A stretch of DNA of 64,000 bases from contig JANNBB010000051.1 in assembly GCA_031385005.1 (NCBI GenBank), positions 1-64,000 of the forward strand, read 5' to 3'. This stretch comes from JADKIH01 sp031385005. GTDB taxonomy: Bacteria; Bacteroidota; Bacteroidia; AKYH767-A; 2013-40CM-41-45. The translations under genes were made by a program, and so were the position numbers. The notes under the pieces were generated by a model that was not told where the DNA came from, ran no database searches, and saw only the letters and a list, made by a program, of their open reading frames with translations. Positions 8,161 to 16,627 of this stretch are shown here, one piece after another. Within the stretch, counting starts at the first letter, position 1; every line of letters begins with the position of its first letter.

Positions 8161-11100
8161 TTATGGTCGTTGAACAGAAATCAATAATGAAAAATTATTT
8201 TCCAGGATACTAAAATCTGACGACTCTACCATTCCATTTCCGGTAAGGTCGAAAAAAGAATACCCGTTAGTAAAACTATGGGCGGCATTTATGAGTTCCG
8301 ACAGATCGGCATCGTTAATAAGACCATCTTGTAAATGGTTTATGGAGCCATCAGTTACATCGCCACTAAAAAAGGCAAAATTTCCATCTCCCAGATCAGC
8401 GAGATTGTTGCCATAAGCTTTATCTATTGCATCACTGAAATCGTAACTTAACGTAAAAGTATTGATCAAAACAGAATCTTTGCTCCATGTCTCGATGGCA
8501 TTTCTATGTTTTACAACGATAAAATAATAGCGGTTGAAATACACAGAAGGGAAATCAAAAATCCCTTCTCCAAATATATTGATGGTTCTTTTTGAGGAAT
8601 AAATTTGCTGATAGGGCGAGGCCGGACTGTGAAGTTCAACAATTACTGTATCGCATAACAAAGGATTACTTAAGGAATCAACTACAGCAATCATGGTATC
8701 GGTTGCTATGTAATAACCTTGAATGAATAATTTCAGATTAAGTGTAAAAGGAAAAGAGCATCCTTCGTCGACCATACCATCGCAATTATCGTCTGTGCCA
8801 TTGCAAAGCTCGGGAGATCCGGGATGAGCATCAAAATTCAAATCATTACAGTCTGCACTGTCTTTTATAAATCCGGGTGGCTTGGTGCAGCTATTTAAAT
8901 AATTTGCCATATCACCGTATCCGTCACCATCGCCATCAAAATACCACCTGAATAAAGTGTCACTATTGATAGTTGGATTTGGATACAAGGAACGGGTACA
9001 GCCATTTGCATCTGTAAGCGTAACATTATAACTTCCGGCGGAAAGATTATTAATCGTGGTGTTTCCGGCAAACAAGCCCGTCATGCTTCCACTAACAGGA
9101 CCTGACCATGAAAGAGAATAAGGCGACGATCCCCAATAAAAATTTACGGTTAATGATCCTGAAGCGCTGTTGCCACAAGCATTTGTTTGTGACACTTTGC
9201 TGATGTTTATTTTAGTTACCGTATAAGTAGCCGTAGCGGTACATCCGTTTTTAGTAACAGCTACAGAATAGGTTCCTCCATTATTTGCAGTATACGTAGT
9301 AGCCGTGGAACCGTTTTGCCACTTATATGTACTTGAATTAGGATTCGCTTTTAAAACGATTGAACAAGCGGATGAACTCTGAACAGAAATGGAAGCTGAA
9401 GGGTACGTATTGATATTAACCGGAATGATATTGGATCTGTTTGCAGAGCATCCGGCTACAGAGCTGGTAATTTTGCAGGAATAACTATGTGTACCTGTTG
9501 CCGTCGGGGCAACTGCATACGTAGCCGATGTAGCACCGCTGATTGGGTTGACACCATTGTACCAGGCATAAGTGGTTGATCCCCCTTCTGTAGAATTCGC
9601 TTTAAGAAAAACGGCATTTCCCTGGCATACGGTAGTTGGAGTAAGTGCAACTATTTTTCCTGCACTTACAACGCTGACGGTCTGAATGGGTGCTGTATAA
9701 ACGGAGCAAGGAAGATTGCAGGTGTTGCAGGATGAATTAAACTCAAGTATGAGGTGAGCGTCGTAATTTCCAATCGGTAACGAACATGTTCCTAAAGCAG
9801 CATTTAAATCGATGGACGATTGGGTAACAGGATTGTATATGGGCCAGAATTTGGCTGTGTCATTTCCACAGCGAATGACAGAACTTCCTGCATCTGACAA
9901 ATAAAATGTAAACGATACTCCTTGTTCGATCGGACCCTGGTATTGAAACTGAAGATTTCCGTTTAAACCACTACTATCACAAACAGGAGAATTGGACGTA
10001 AACAACAATGGATTATCGACATGCCCCATTAGATACTGTGAAGAGAACCATTGAACACCGCCTGGTTGTACGATTGTTCCCAGTGCAGAATCGCCTACAG
10101 TAGTTGGATTAAAATTTTGGGCATCATCATACCAGTCATTATAGAAGTACTTCTCCGCCGAAAAAATATTGTTGTTGACATTTTGCGTGAACCATTGTCC
10201 CAGGAAAGTTGAACCTGCGCCCCAATAGGTATACTCAGAGCTAAAAATCGGATGAAGATTGGTTTGATTTACAGTTGAGTTTTGGCAGAAGTCAAGGAAT
10301 CTTGTAAGGTAGTATCCCGAGTTATTCCAACCGGCAGTGGTACGGCTATATAATTTGGAAGCATCGCTTCCATAGTAATGCGGATTAATTCTGTCTGCTC
10401 GCCTTTTCCCGTTATAGGAACCATCTATCCAGTCAGCAATTGTTTGATGACTGTAAAGTGTATTCTGGTTGAGGAATCCCAGATAAGTTTCGACAAATAG
10501 TTGATGCGTGTTGGAGCTGTTGTAATTATCCCGGATTGCGTCCATGTAGTCGATGAGTTCCTGATATCTCACATACTTTTGATCTTTCGAAGGATTATCA
10601 CCAACGCAGTCGTCGGTAGCCGTATTCCAAAATTCATATTCAGAGACGAGAACATCAAATTTATAAGAACAAGTTGTATTGAAAATGGATGCTCTCATTC
10701 CCAGTTTTGCAACTTCGGAAACATAAAACATAGAATCGGAAAGCGGCAAGGAACTTTGTACGATGGCCATTTTGTTTTGGAATACCGGATCGAAATTATT
10801 CTGGAGGAACAAGGCGGGTGAAGGAGCAATTTGTGCGACATCATCGAACATGGCCGAGCAAGAAGAAGCGACGCCAATTTTCTCAATACAATATTGTGTT
10901 TTGGCTTTTTCGAGAAAGGAACACAAATAACTTTCATAAAGCGGATTGCCAAGGATATAATACAAATCATATAAAACCAGATAAGTGAAATGGTTTTCTT
11001 TGCAATAATTCAGCAATGAATCTTCTTTATCTGTAAAGCTTAATATGGATCTGTTAGCGTCCGGAATAATAGCTCCGGATGAATTCACGGAAAGTTTGAA

Positions 11101-11211
11101 AAACTTGTTTACATACATCCCTCTTCCACTGTGCGTAAATTGCGCACTGGTTTTGATACAAAGAAGCATCAAGAACAAATAGATGTATGTCCGTTTCAAA
11201 AACATTTTCAA
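8161..11211 (-). CDS. Giant secreted protein with SprB-like repeat, MopE-type motif and dockerin-like C-terminal module (paralogue 1)
   Basis: The protein has 1016 residues and a signal peptide ending 'IKTSAQ'. Residues ~25-400 form a conserved domain beginning 'FTHSGRGMYVNKFF', with 'YLVLYDLYYILGNP', 'EKIGVASSC' and 'KFDVLVSEYEFW'. It looks like a TIM-barrel-like domain of unknown activity; I do not recognise the family. Ig-like segments follow, then a SprB-like repeat ('GSLTVNFYWGSSPYSLSWSG', 'LSAGSYNVTLTDANGC'). Next comes a MopE-type metal-binding stretch ('DGDGDGYGD', 'DCNDLNFDAHPGSPELCNGT', 'DDNCDGMVDEGC'). The last ~190 residues are the shared module 'LKLFIQGYY ... VVKHRNAIETWS ... SGDV ... 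DLTGNGMVESSD', ending 'QRP'. No type A domain is present. It is the tandem paralogue of the next entry. Confidence 0.85.
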   Translation of the reverse strand: MKMFLKRTYIYLFLMLLCIKTSAQFTHSGRGMYVNKFFKLSVNSSGAIIPDANRSILSFTDKEDSLLNYCKENHFTYLVLYDLYYILGNPLYESYLCSFLEKAKTQYCIEKIGVASSCSAMFDDVAQIAPSPALFLQNNFDPVFQNKMAIVQSSLPLSDSMFYVSEVAKLGMRASIFNTTCSYKFDVLVSEYEFWNTATDDCVGDNPSKDQKYVRYQELIDYMDAIRDNYNSSNTHQLFVETYLGFLNQNTLYSHQTIADWIDGSYNGKRRADRINPHYYGSDASKLYSRTTAGWNNSGYYLTRFLDFCQNSTVNQTNLHPIFSSEYTYWGAGSTFLGQWFTQNVNNNIFSAEKYFYNDWYDDAQNFNPTTVGDSALGTIVQPGGVQWFSSQYLMGHVDNPLLFTSNSPVCDSSGLNGNLQFQYQGPIEQGVSFTFYLSDAGSSVIRCGNDTAKFWPIYNPVTQSSIDLNAALGTCSLPIGNYDAHLILEFNSSCNTCNLPCSVYTAPIQTVSVVSAGKIVALTPTTVCQGNAVFLKANSTEGGSTTYAWYNGVNPISGATSATYAVAPTATGTHSYSCKITSSVAGCSANRSNIIPVNINTYPSASISVQSSSACSIVLKANPNSSTYKWQNGSTATTYTANNGGTYSVAVTKNGCTATATYTVTKINISKVSQTNACGNSASGSLTVNFYWGSSPYSLSWSGPVSGSMTGLFAGNTTINNLSAGSYNVTLTDANGCTRSLYPNPTINSDTLFRWYFDGDGDGYGDMANYLNSCTKPPGFIKDSADCNDLNFDAHPGSPELCNGTDDNCDGMVDEGCSFPFTLNLKLFIQGYYIATDTMIAVVDSLSNPLLCDTVIVELHSPASPYQQIYSSKRTINIFGEGIFDFPSVYFNRYYFIVVKHRNAIETWSKDSVLINTFTLSYDFSDAIDKAYGNNLADLGDGNFAFFSGDVTDGSINHLQDGLINDADLSELINAAHSFTNGYSFFDLTGNGMVESSDFSILENNFSLLISVQRP

Positions 11212-11364
11212 GTTGGATAGTGAATGGAGAATAAAACCTGCCTTTTATCCTCCGACCTTAAATGTAGGAAAAAAAAGGGGGGTTTTAGAAAAAAAGTAAT
11301 GTAAAAGCGAATTAATAAAACAGAAGTTTGGGAAAAACCCTGAATTACGCTTTAAAATATCCTA

Positions 11365-14300
11365 TCAGGGGCGTTGGATCATTAACACCCTTAATCCATT
11401 GTTTTCTATAATGCTAAAATCTGCAGATTCGATAATAGCATCTCCGGTAAGATCCTGAGTAAAATAACCGGTGAGAAAATTCTCAACAGCACCTTTAACC
11501 ATCGGAAAATCGCTAACAATATTGATAATACCATCCTGAACTCCGGGAGCAAATCCACTAGCAATATCACCGCTCCAAATTGCTGATTTCCCATCCGGAA
11601 GAATTACTTGATTACTACCATAAGCTTTATTGGGAGATGTAGTAAAATCATAGTTTAAAAAATAAGCACTTAAATTGAAAGGATAGGCAGTCCATGTTTC
11701 TAAGGAATTACGATGTCTAATAACAATGTAATAGCTTTGATTGAAAAAATATAGCGGCAACTTAAATTTAGCAGTACCATCTGTGTTCAATAATATTTTC
11801 CGCGCAAAAGCTACGGACTGAGGAGCGTAAATATGATGCAATTCAACGATGATAGAATCACATGACAAAACATCGTTACTCAAAGCATTATTGTATAGTA
11901 CAGGACGCATCAAACCTGCTCCTTTGTAAAATCCCTGAATAAATAATTTGAGATTTAATACAATCGGGCATCCGGCTAAGTTGTTATAAGAAGGATCCGT
12001 ATCGTCGCAATCATCGGTATTGCTAACATAACCTATCGGTGGATTGCAATCCAGAATGCTTGATAAGGGGTCACCATAGCCATCGCCATCAGCGTCTCGA
12101 TACCAAAATGACAAATGATCGTTACTAATAAATAGATCAGGGAATACATATTTTACACAACCACTTGCGTCAAATATGGTGAGTGAATAAAACCCGGAAG
12201 CCAGGTTGCTTATGGTATTGTTTCCTACCTGAAGTCCGCCAAGTGTTCCACTTACAGGACCACTATAATTGATTGTATAGGGAGGAATTCCACCAAAAAT
12301 ATTTAATTGTATGGCACCGGATTGCCCACCGAAACAATTATTAAAAATCTTAATCTGATTATAGTTTAATCTTTCAAAGGTATAAGAAGTCAAATCCGAA
12401 CAACCATTTTGCATGACGGTTACGTTATAATTACCGCTCAGATTAGTTGTAAAACTCTGATTGGTTGAACCGTCGGACCAGAGGTAAGATGCGCCGGCCG
12501 GACTTGCAGTAAGGATAGTTGCACAGCTACTTGCCGGTTGGGCAGAAATTGAAGCAGTAAACCCTGCGCTTAATGAAACAGGAATTGAGTTGGATGGATT
12601 AGCAGAACATCCACTAATAGTACTGTTGATATTACAGGTATAATTGTGCAAGCCGGTATTCGTTCCCGGAGCGACGAATGAAGGACCATTAGCTCCCGAA
12701 ATTGGAATACCATTATCATTCCATTGATAAGATGTCATTCCACTTGTAGATAAGCTTGCCTGCAAATAAACAGGGCTGCCTCCACAAACGTTTGTAGTAG
12801 TAAGAGCAATAATTTCAGCAGAATTAACTACTCGAATTCGTTTTATCGGAGCAACATATAAAGAACAATTTCCTATACACGTGCTGCACTCCGAATTGTA
12901 GGTTAGTTCGAGATGAACATCATATTCTCCTGCAGGTAACAAACAATGATTGAGAGCCAGATCTAATTTGATTGATGAATTAGTGGTTACATCAAAAGCA
13001 GGCCAAGCTATTGAATCCGTACCACCGCACCTTATCGTTTGACTTGCTGTATCCGTAATGTAAAACTTAAAATATTTTCCTTGTTCTATTGGTCCTTGGT
13101 ATTGAAAACTTAACATACCATTTTGTCCGGCAGGGACACAAACCGGACTATTGGAAGTGAATAGTATTGGGTCATTCAGGTGATTGACCATTTGAGACGA
13201 AGTAAACCATTGAACACCTCCCGGCTGAATTACATTGCCGAGAGTAGAATCGCCAATTGTTGAGGGATTAAAATTAGTTGCATCATCGACCCAATCTTGG
13301 TACCAAATTTTCTCGGCATTAAAAATGTTATTTTCTATACTTTGATAAAACCAAGGACCCAGAAAGTCAAACAATCCTCCCCAGGGAACATATTCTGCAC
13401 TCATTATCGGGTGAATGTTTGTTCTGGTTTCAGTTGTACTTTGGCAAAAATCATTGAAACGGGTTTGGTAATAACCCATCTGATCAGTTCCCGAATTTGT
13501 TCTGCTATACATTCGTATTGGATCATTGGCGTAATAGTGTAAATTAATTCTGTCTACTCGCTTTTTACCCCCATCAGAGCCATCTATCCAATCGGCAATA
13601 TCCTGATCGCTGTAAGCCAGATTTTGATTTAAATATCCTAAATAAGTTTCAACATATAATAGATCAGAATGTGTAGCATTATAATTATCACGAATCATGT
13701 CCATATATACGATCATTTCCTGAAATGCCTCATATTTTTCATCGAGAGTTAAAAAAGCACCTGTGCAATCATCCGGGGAATGAGACCAGAATTCATATTC
13801 AGAAACCAATACGTCAAATTTATAATTACATGTGTTATTAAAATTGCTGGCGCTAAGATTTAGCTTTACTGCCTCTGAAATGTAAAAGTCAGAGGTTCCG
13901 GGCTTAAATTGTTTTTGTAGAAACTTCATTTTACCCTGAAATGTTGAGGAGTCAGGATTTGCAAAAACAAAGGGCGGCGTTGGTGACAGACTATGAACAT
14001 TGTCGAACATAGAAGCACACGATGACGCTACGCCGATTTTTTCAATACAATACAATGTTTTTGCTTTCTCCATAAAATCACATAAATATCCTTCATAGGT
14101 AGGATTTCCAAAAACATTATGTAGATCGTAGAGAACCAAATAGGTAATATGGCTTTCTTTGGCATACTTCAATAATTCATTTTCCTTTGAAGCGATACTT
14201 AAAATTGAAAGGTTAGGATCTACTACCACATTGCCATTGGGGTCTAGGTTTGTCCTGAAAAATTTATCCACATACATCCCTCTGCCGCTATGCGTGAATT

Positions 14301-14367
14301 GGGCTGATGCACTTATGCATACTATAATCCCTATTAATAGAAATAAAATTTTTCGATGTAAAATCAA
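11365..14367 (-). CDS. Giant secreted protein with SprB-like repeat and dockerin-like C-terminal module (paralogue 2)
   Basis: The protein has 1000 residues and a signal peptide ending 'ISASAQ'. It is collinear with the neighbour at 8161-11211 and closely similar by eye over the N-terminal domain ('FTHSGRGMYVDKFF', 'EKIGVASSC', 'KFDVLVSEYEFW', 'IQPGGVQWFTSSQM'). The Ig-like and SprB-like regions are also shared ('GAIQLNIFGGIPPYTINYSG'). The MopE-type region is shortened: 'RDADGDGYGDPLSS' and 'DDCDDTDPSYNN' remain, but the Cys-rich 'CNGxDDNCDG' part is missing. It ends with the same ~190-residue module ('LKLFIQGFYKGAG', 'VIRHRNSLETWT', 'DLTGDAIIESADFS', 'QRP'). The two genes are 153 bases apart and clearly arose by duplication. 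Extracellular; activity unknown. Confidence 0.85.
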   Translation of the reverse strand: MILHRKILFLLIGIIVCISASAQFTHSGRGMYVDKFFRTNLDPNGNVVVDPNLSILSIASKENELLKYAKESHITYLVLYDLHNVFGNPTYEGYLCDFMEKAKTLYCIEKIGVASSCASMFDNVHSLSPTPPFVFANPDSSTFQGKMKFLQKQFKPGTSDFYISEAVKLNLSASNFNNTCNYKFDVLVSEYEFWSHSPDDCTGAFLTLDEKYEAFQEMIVYMDMIRDNYNATHSDLLYVETYLGYLNQNLAYSDQDIADWIDGSDGGKKRVDRINLHYYANDPIRMYSRTNSGTDQMGYYQTRFNDFCQSTTETRTNIHPIMSAEYVPWGGLFDFLGPWFYQSIENNIFNAEKIWYQDWVDDATNFNPSTIGDSTLGNVIQPGGVQWFTSSQMVNHLNDPILFTSNSPVCVPAGQNGMLSFQYQGPIEQGKYFKFYITDTASQTIRCGGTDSIAWPAFDVTTNSSIKLDLALNHCLLPAGEYDVHLELTYNSECSTCIGNCSLYVAPIKRIRVVNSAEIIALTTTNVCGGSPVYLQASLSTSGMTSYQWNDNGIPISGANGPSFVAPGTNTGLHNYTCNINSTISGCSANPSNSIPVSLSAGFTASISAQPASSCATILTASPAGASYLWSDGSTNQSFTTNLSGNYNVTVMQNGCSDLTSYTFERLNYNQIKIFNNCFGGQSGAIQLNIFGGIPPYTINYSGPVSGTLGGLQVGNNTISNLASGFYSLTIFDASGCVKYVFPDLFISNDHLSFWYRDADGDGYGDPLSSILDCNPPIGYVSNTDDCDDTDPSYNNLAGCPIVLNLKLFIQGFYKGAGLMRPVLYNNALSNDVLSCDSIIVELHHIYAPQSVAFARKILLNTDGTAKFKLPLYFFNQSYYIVIRHRNSLETWTAYPFNLSAYFLNYDFTTSPNKAYGSNQVILPDGKSAIWSGDIASGFAPGVQDGIINIVSDFPMVKGAVENFLTGYFTQDLTGDAIIESADFSIIENNGLRVLMIQRP

Positions 14368-14742
14368 CTTGAAGAAATGTTGGTAGTTGAATCACGGATT
14401 GTGCAATTCCGGATTCGCGAGGTGAAAATATATAAACCTTTAGTTTAATAACAATAGTTTAATAATTAAATAATAACAAAATTATGAGCACTATAATTCA
14501 AAAATTGCTTAAACAAACTTGAATTTTAGATAAAAAAGCGGGTTTTTGGAAATCTATTAGCTAAATCGAGCATTTAAAACCAAAGAAAGTAACCCTTCCT
14601 TATTTCATTACATAATTAAACCACAAGATTTAATATCGTTATATTTATAATTTGCGAAACCCTTTCAGAAGAAAACTTAATTTTACGGCTTCATTAATTT
14701 CCTTTTTAGTTACAAGACACATTAATTTTCCAGATTAGAACA
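14368..14742. other. AT-rich divergent intergenic region
   Basis: These 375 bases separate two divergent genes and must hold both promoters. Near 14640-14660 there is a near match to the -7 consensus (TATAATTTG, one base too long between TA and TTTG) for the CotH-like gene. I see no open frame with family resemblance, no RNA gene and no clear hairpin. Confidence 0.5.
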
Positions 14743-16062
14743 ATGAATTTCCAAAAACACAATCCACTTCATTTTTTTTGCATTCAAACAATAACTTTTA
14801 ATTTCATATTATTTGTCCTCCAAATTTTTCCGGTAATATCCGGCTATAGTCAAAGTCAGGTAAAAACAGGAAGGTCAATTTTCAACATGGATTCCATCCA
14901 TGAAATTCGCCTGACATTTTCACAACCGGCACATTGGGATTCATTGATGCATGCTTATAATTCCTTTCATGAAATCGATTCATTGGATACAGTTCAAATG
15001 CGCGCGACTGTTCAAATCGACGGTAAAAAAATCGACAGTGTGGGCGTTAAATTGAAAGGAAATTATTCTTTTTCCATTCCCACAGATAAGAAACCCTTGA
15101 AAATTGATTTCAATGCATTTGTGAAAAGTAAAAATTATGAAGGGCTACGTGCAATCAATCTCTCCAATGAATTTCCGGATCCAAGCATGTTAAGAAACAC
15201 AGTCGCTTACAAAATCCTGCGAGAAGCCGGTGTCAAAGCTCCACGAACTGCGTTTGCTAAAGTCTTTGTAAACAATAAATACAAAGGCGTTTACACACTA
15301 ATTGAACAAATCGATAAATCATTTTTAACAGATCATTTTAATGAAAATTCGGGTGAATTGATTAAAGCCGTTGCCTCCTCACTTACCTGGCTGCAAGGCG
15401 ATACGCTTTCCTTTTGGAGAAATTTCGAAATGAAAACGAAAAACAAACCGGAATCATGGACGCGCCTAATAGCTTTTGCAAAAAAAATTAACCTTACACC
15501 TTACGACATCTTTTATGATAGTTTAAAATCGGTTTTTGATTTCAACTCTTATCTTCCGGTTTTAGCGGCAGATATTATTTTCAATAACTGGGATAGTTAT
15601 TTTTTCGGACAAAATTATTATCTGTATAGAGACTCGTCAGAGAATAAATACTACTACCTTCCATGGGACTATAACGTTTCGTTAAATACGAACTTCGGCA
15701 GCGATGGTGATTATTCCATTCTGCCATTTGGAAATGAAAACAGAATTTTCAAACTACCTTTGCCTTTAAAGGTCAACAATAATGAGACATTAAAGAATAT
15801 GTATCTGGAAGAATTGTGTAAGGTTAATTCAATTATGACTTCCGACTCATTAAAAATATTTATTCAGAAAATGCACGACCTTATACGACCGTCTTTGAAA
15901 GCAGATTTAGGCAAAGTAATGTCTATTGAACAGTATGATCAATCTCTCCATAAAAATCTGAACATTGCTGATATGGAATTTACAGGTCTGCTTTATTTTA
16001 TAAGCTCAAGGAGTATTCAAATTGCCAAACAACTAAATACAGCAGGATATCACTGCAGGTGA
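14743..16062 (+). CDS. CotH kinase-family secreted protein
   Basis: The protein has 439 residues and a hydrophobic N-terminus (about residues 17-37) acting as signal peptide. The body is a CotH-like domain (atypical protein-kinase fold): 'IHEIRLTFSQPAHWDSL', 'VGVKLKGNYSF', 'KKPLKIDFNAFV', 'LRAINLSNEFPDPSMLRNT', 'GVYTLIEQIDKSFL', and near the end 'YYYLPWDYNVSLN', whose Asp matches the metal-binding W-D-x-D/N region of CotH kinases. Bacillus CotH phosphorylates spore coat proteins; here, in a non-spore-former, the substrate is probably an extracellular protein. It lacks a T9SS sorting domain, unlike the larger CotH protein at 43476-50519, so it may stay in the periplasm or outer membrane. Confidence 0.88.
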   Translation: MNFQKHNPLHFFCIQTITFNFILFVLQIFPVISGYSQSQVKTGRSIFNMDSIHEIRLTFSQPAHWDSLMHAYNSFHEIDSLDTVQMRATVQIDGKKIDSVGVKLKGNYSFSIPTDKKPLKIDFNAFVKSKNYEGLRAINLSNEFPDPSMLRNTVAYKILREAGVKAPRTAFAKVFVNNKYKGVYTLIEQIDKSFLTDHFNENSGELIKAVASSLTWLQGDTLSFWRNFEMKTKNKPESWTRLIAFAKKINLTPYDIFYDSLKSVFDFNSYLPVLAADIIFNNWDSYFFGQNYYLYRDSSENKYYYLPWDYNVSLNTNFGSDGDYSILPFGNENRIFKLPLPLKVNNNETLKNMYLEELCKVNSIMTSDSLKIFIQKMHDLIRPSLKADLGKVMSIEQYDQSLHKNLNIADMEFTGLLYFISSRSIQIAKQLNTAGYHCR

Positions 16063-16217
16063 TAGGAGCGGAATTTTAATATATTCTGTTAAATATTTCT
16101 CGTCTCCAATCCTTTTTTCCGTCAACCAACTATTTCTCTTGGTTAAAACGATCATTTTACGGATTGAGAATGTTTGGATTAAGTCTTGGGTTTAGATTTT
16201 AATTTATTCTAGTTTTA

Positions 16218-16546
16218 TTAGGGATTCGTTTTCGGAAGAATTTCTTTCTTTAATTCATAAACGATTTCGTATTTAATACCCTCTAAATCTTTAAAAAAAA
16301 GTGCGTAATAACTCTCCCCATGTTGGGGAAAATATTTTGGGCTTTCAACAATATGGGCTCCAATTTCCCTTATCTGCAAATACAGTTTGTCAACCTCCTC
16401 GCAGGAATTAGCTTTAAATGCAAGATGATGCAATGCTCCCGGTTTTCTCCTGTAAATGGAGTCGTTTTTAAATTCCGCTCGTAGAACGATTCTGCAACTA
16501 AAAGATCTTTTACAGTGATTTGAATATGATCGATTATTGGCTTCAC
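16218..16546 (-). pseudogene. Decayed VOC (glyoxalase-fold) protein gene
   Basis: Read from GTG at 16546, the start gives 'IIDHIQITVKDLLVAESFYE', the classic N-terminus of a VOC-family enzyme. At about 16480 the reading must jump frame to continue with 'RAEFKNDSIYRRKPGALHHL', then 'AFKANSCEEVDKLYLQIREI' and 'YYALFFKDLEGIKYEIVYE', the C-terminal half of the same fold. Between the halves some 40 residues normally present are missing. The gene has thus suffered an internal deletion that also shifts the frame. The 71-residue open frame 16218-16433 is only its tail. Intact relatives are ~125-130 residues; the original substrate is unknown. Confidence 0.75.
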
Positions 16547-16627
16547 CTGTCTCCTAAAATTTTTTGTGATTCGATTTCTTTGGAGCTAAATATTCGGGAA
16601 TAAACTAATTACAGTCATTTGAAAAAC

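Noticed and set aside
10501..10821. 106-codon plus-strand frame inside the giant paralogue
   Set aside because: It is a shadow frame; the minus-strand gene is conserved with its tandem copy over the same stretch.
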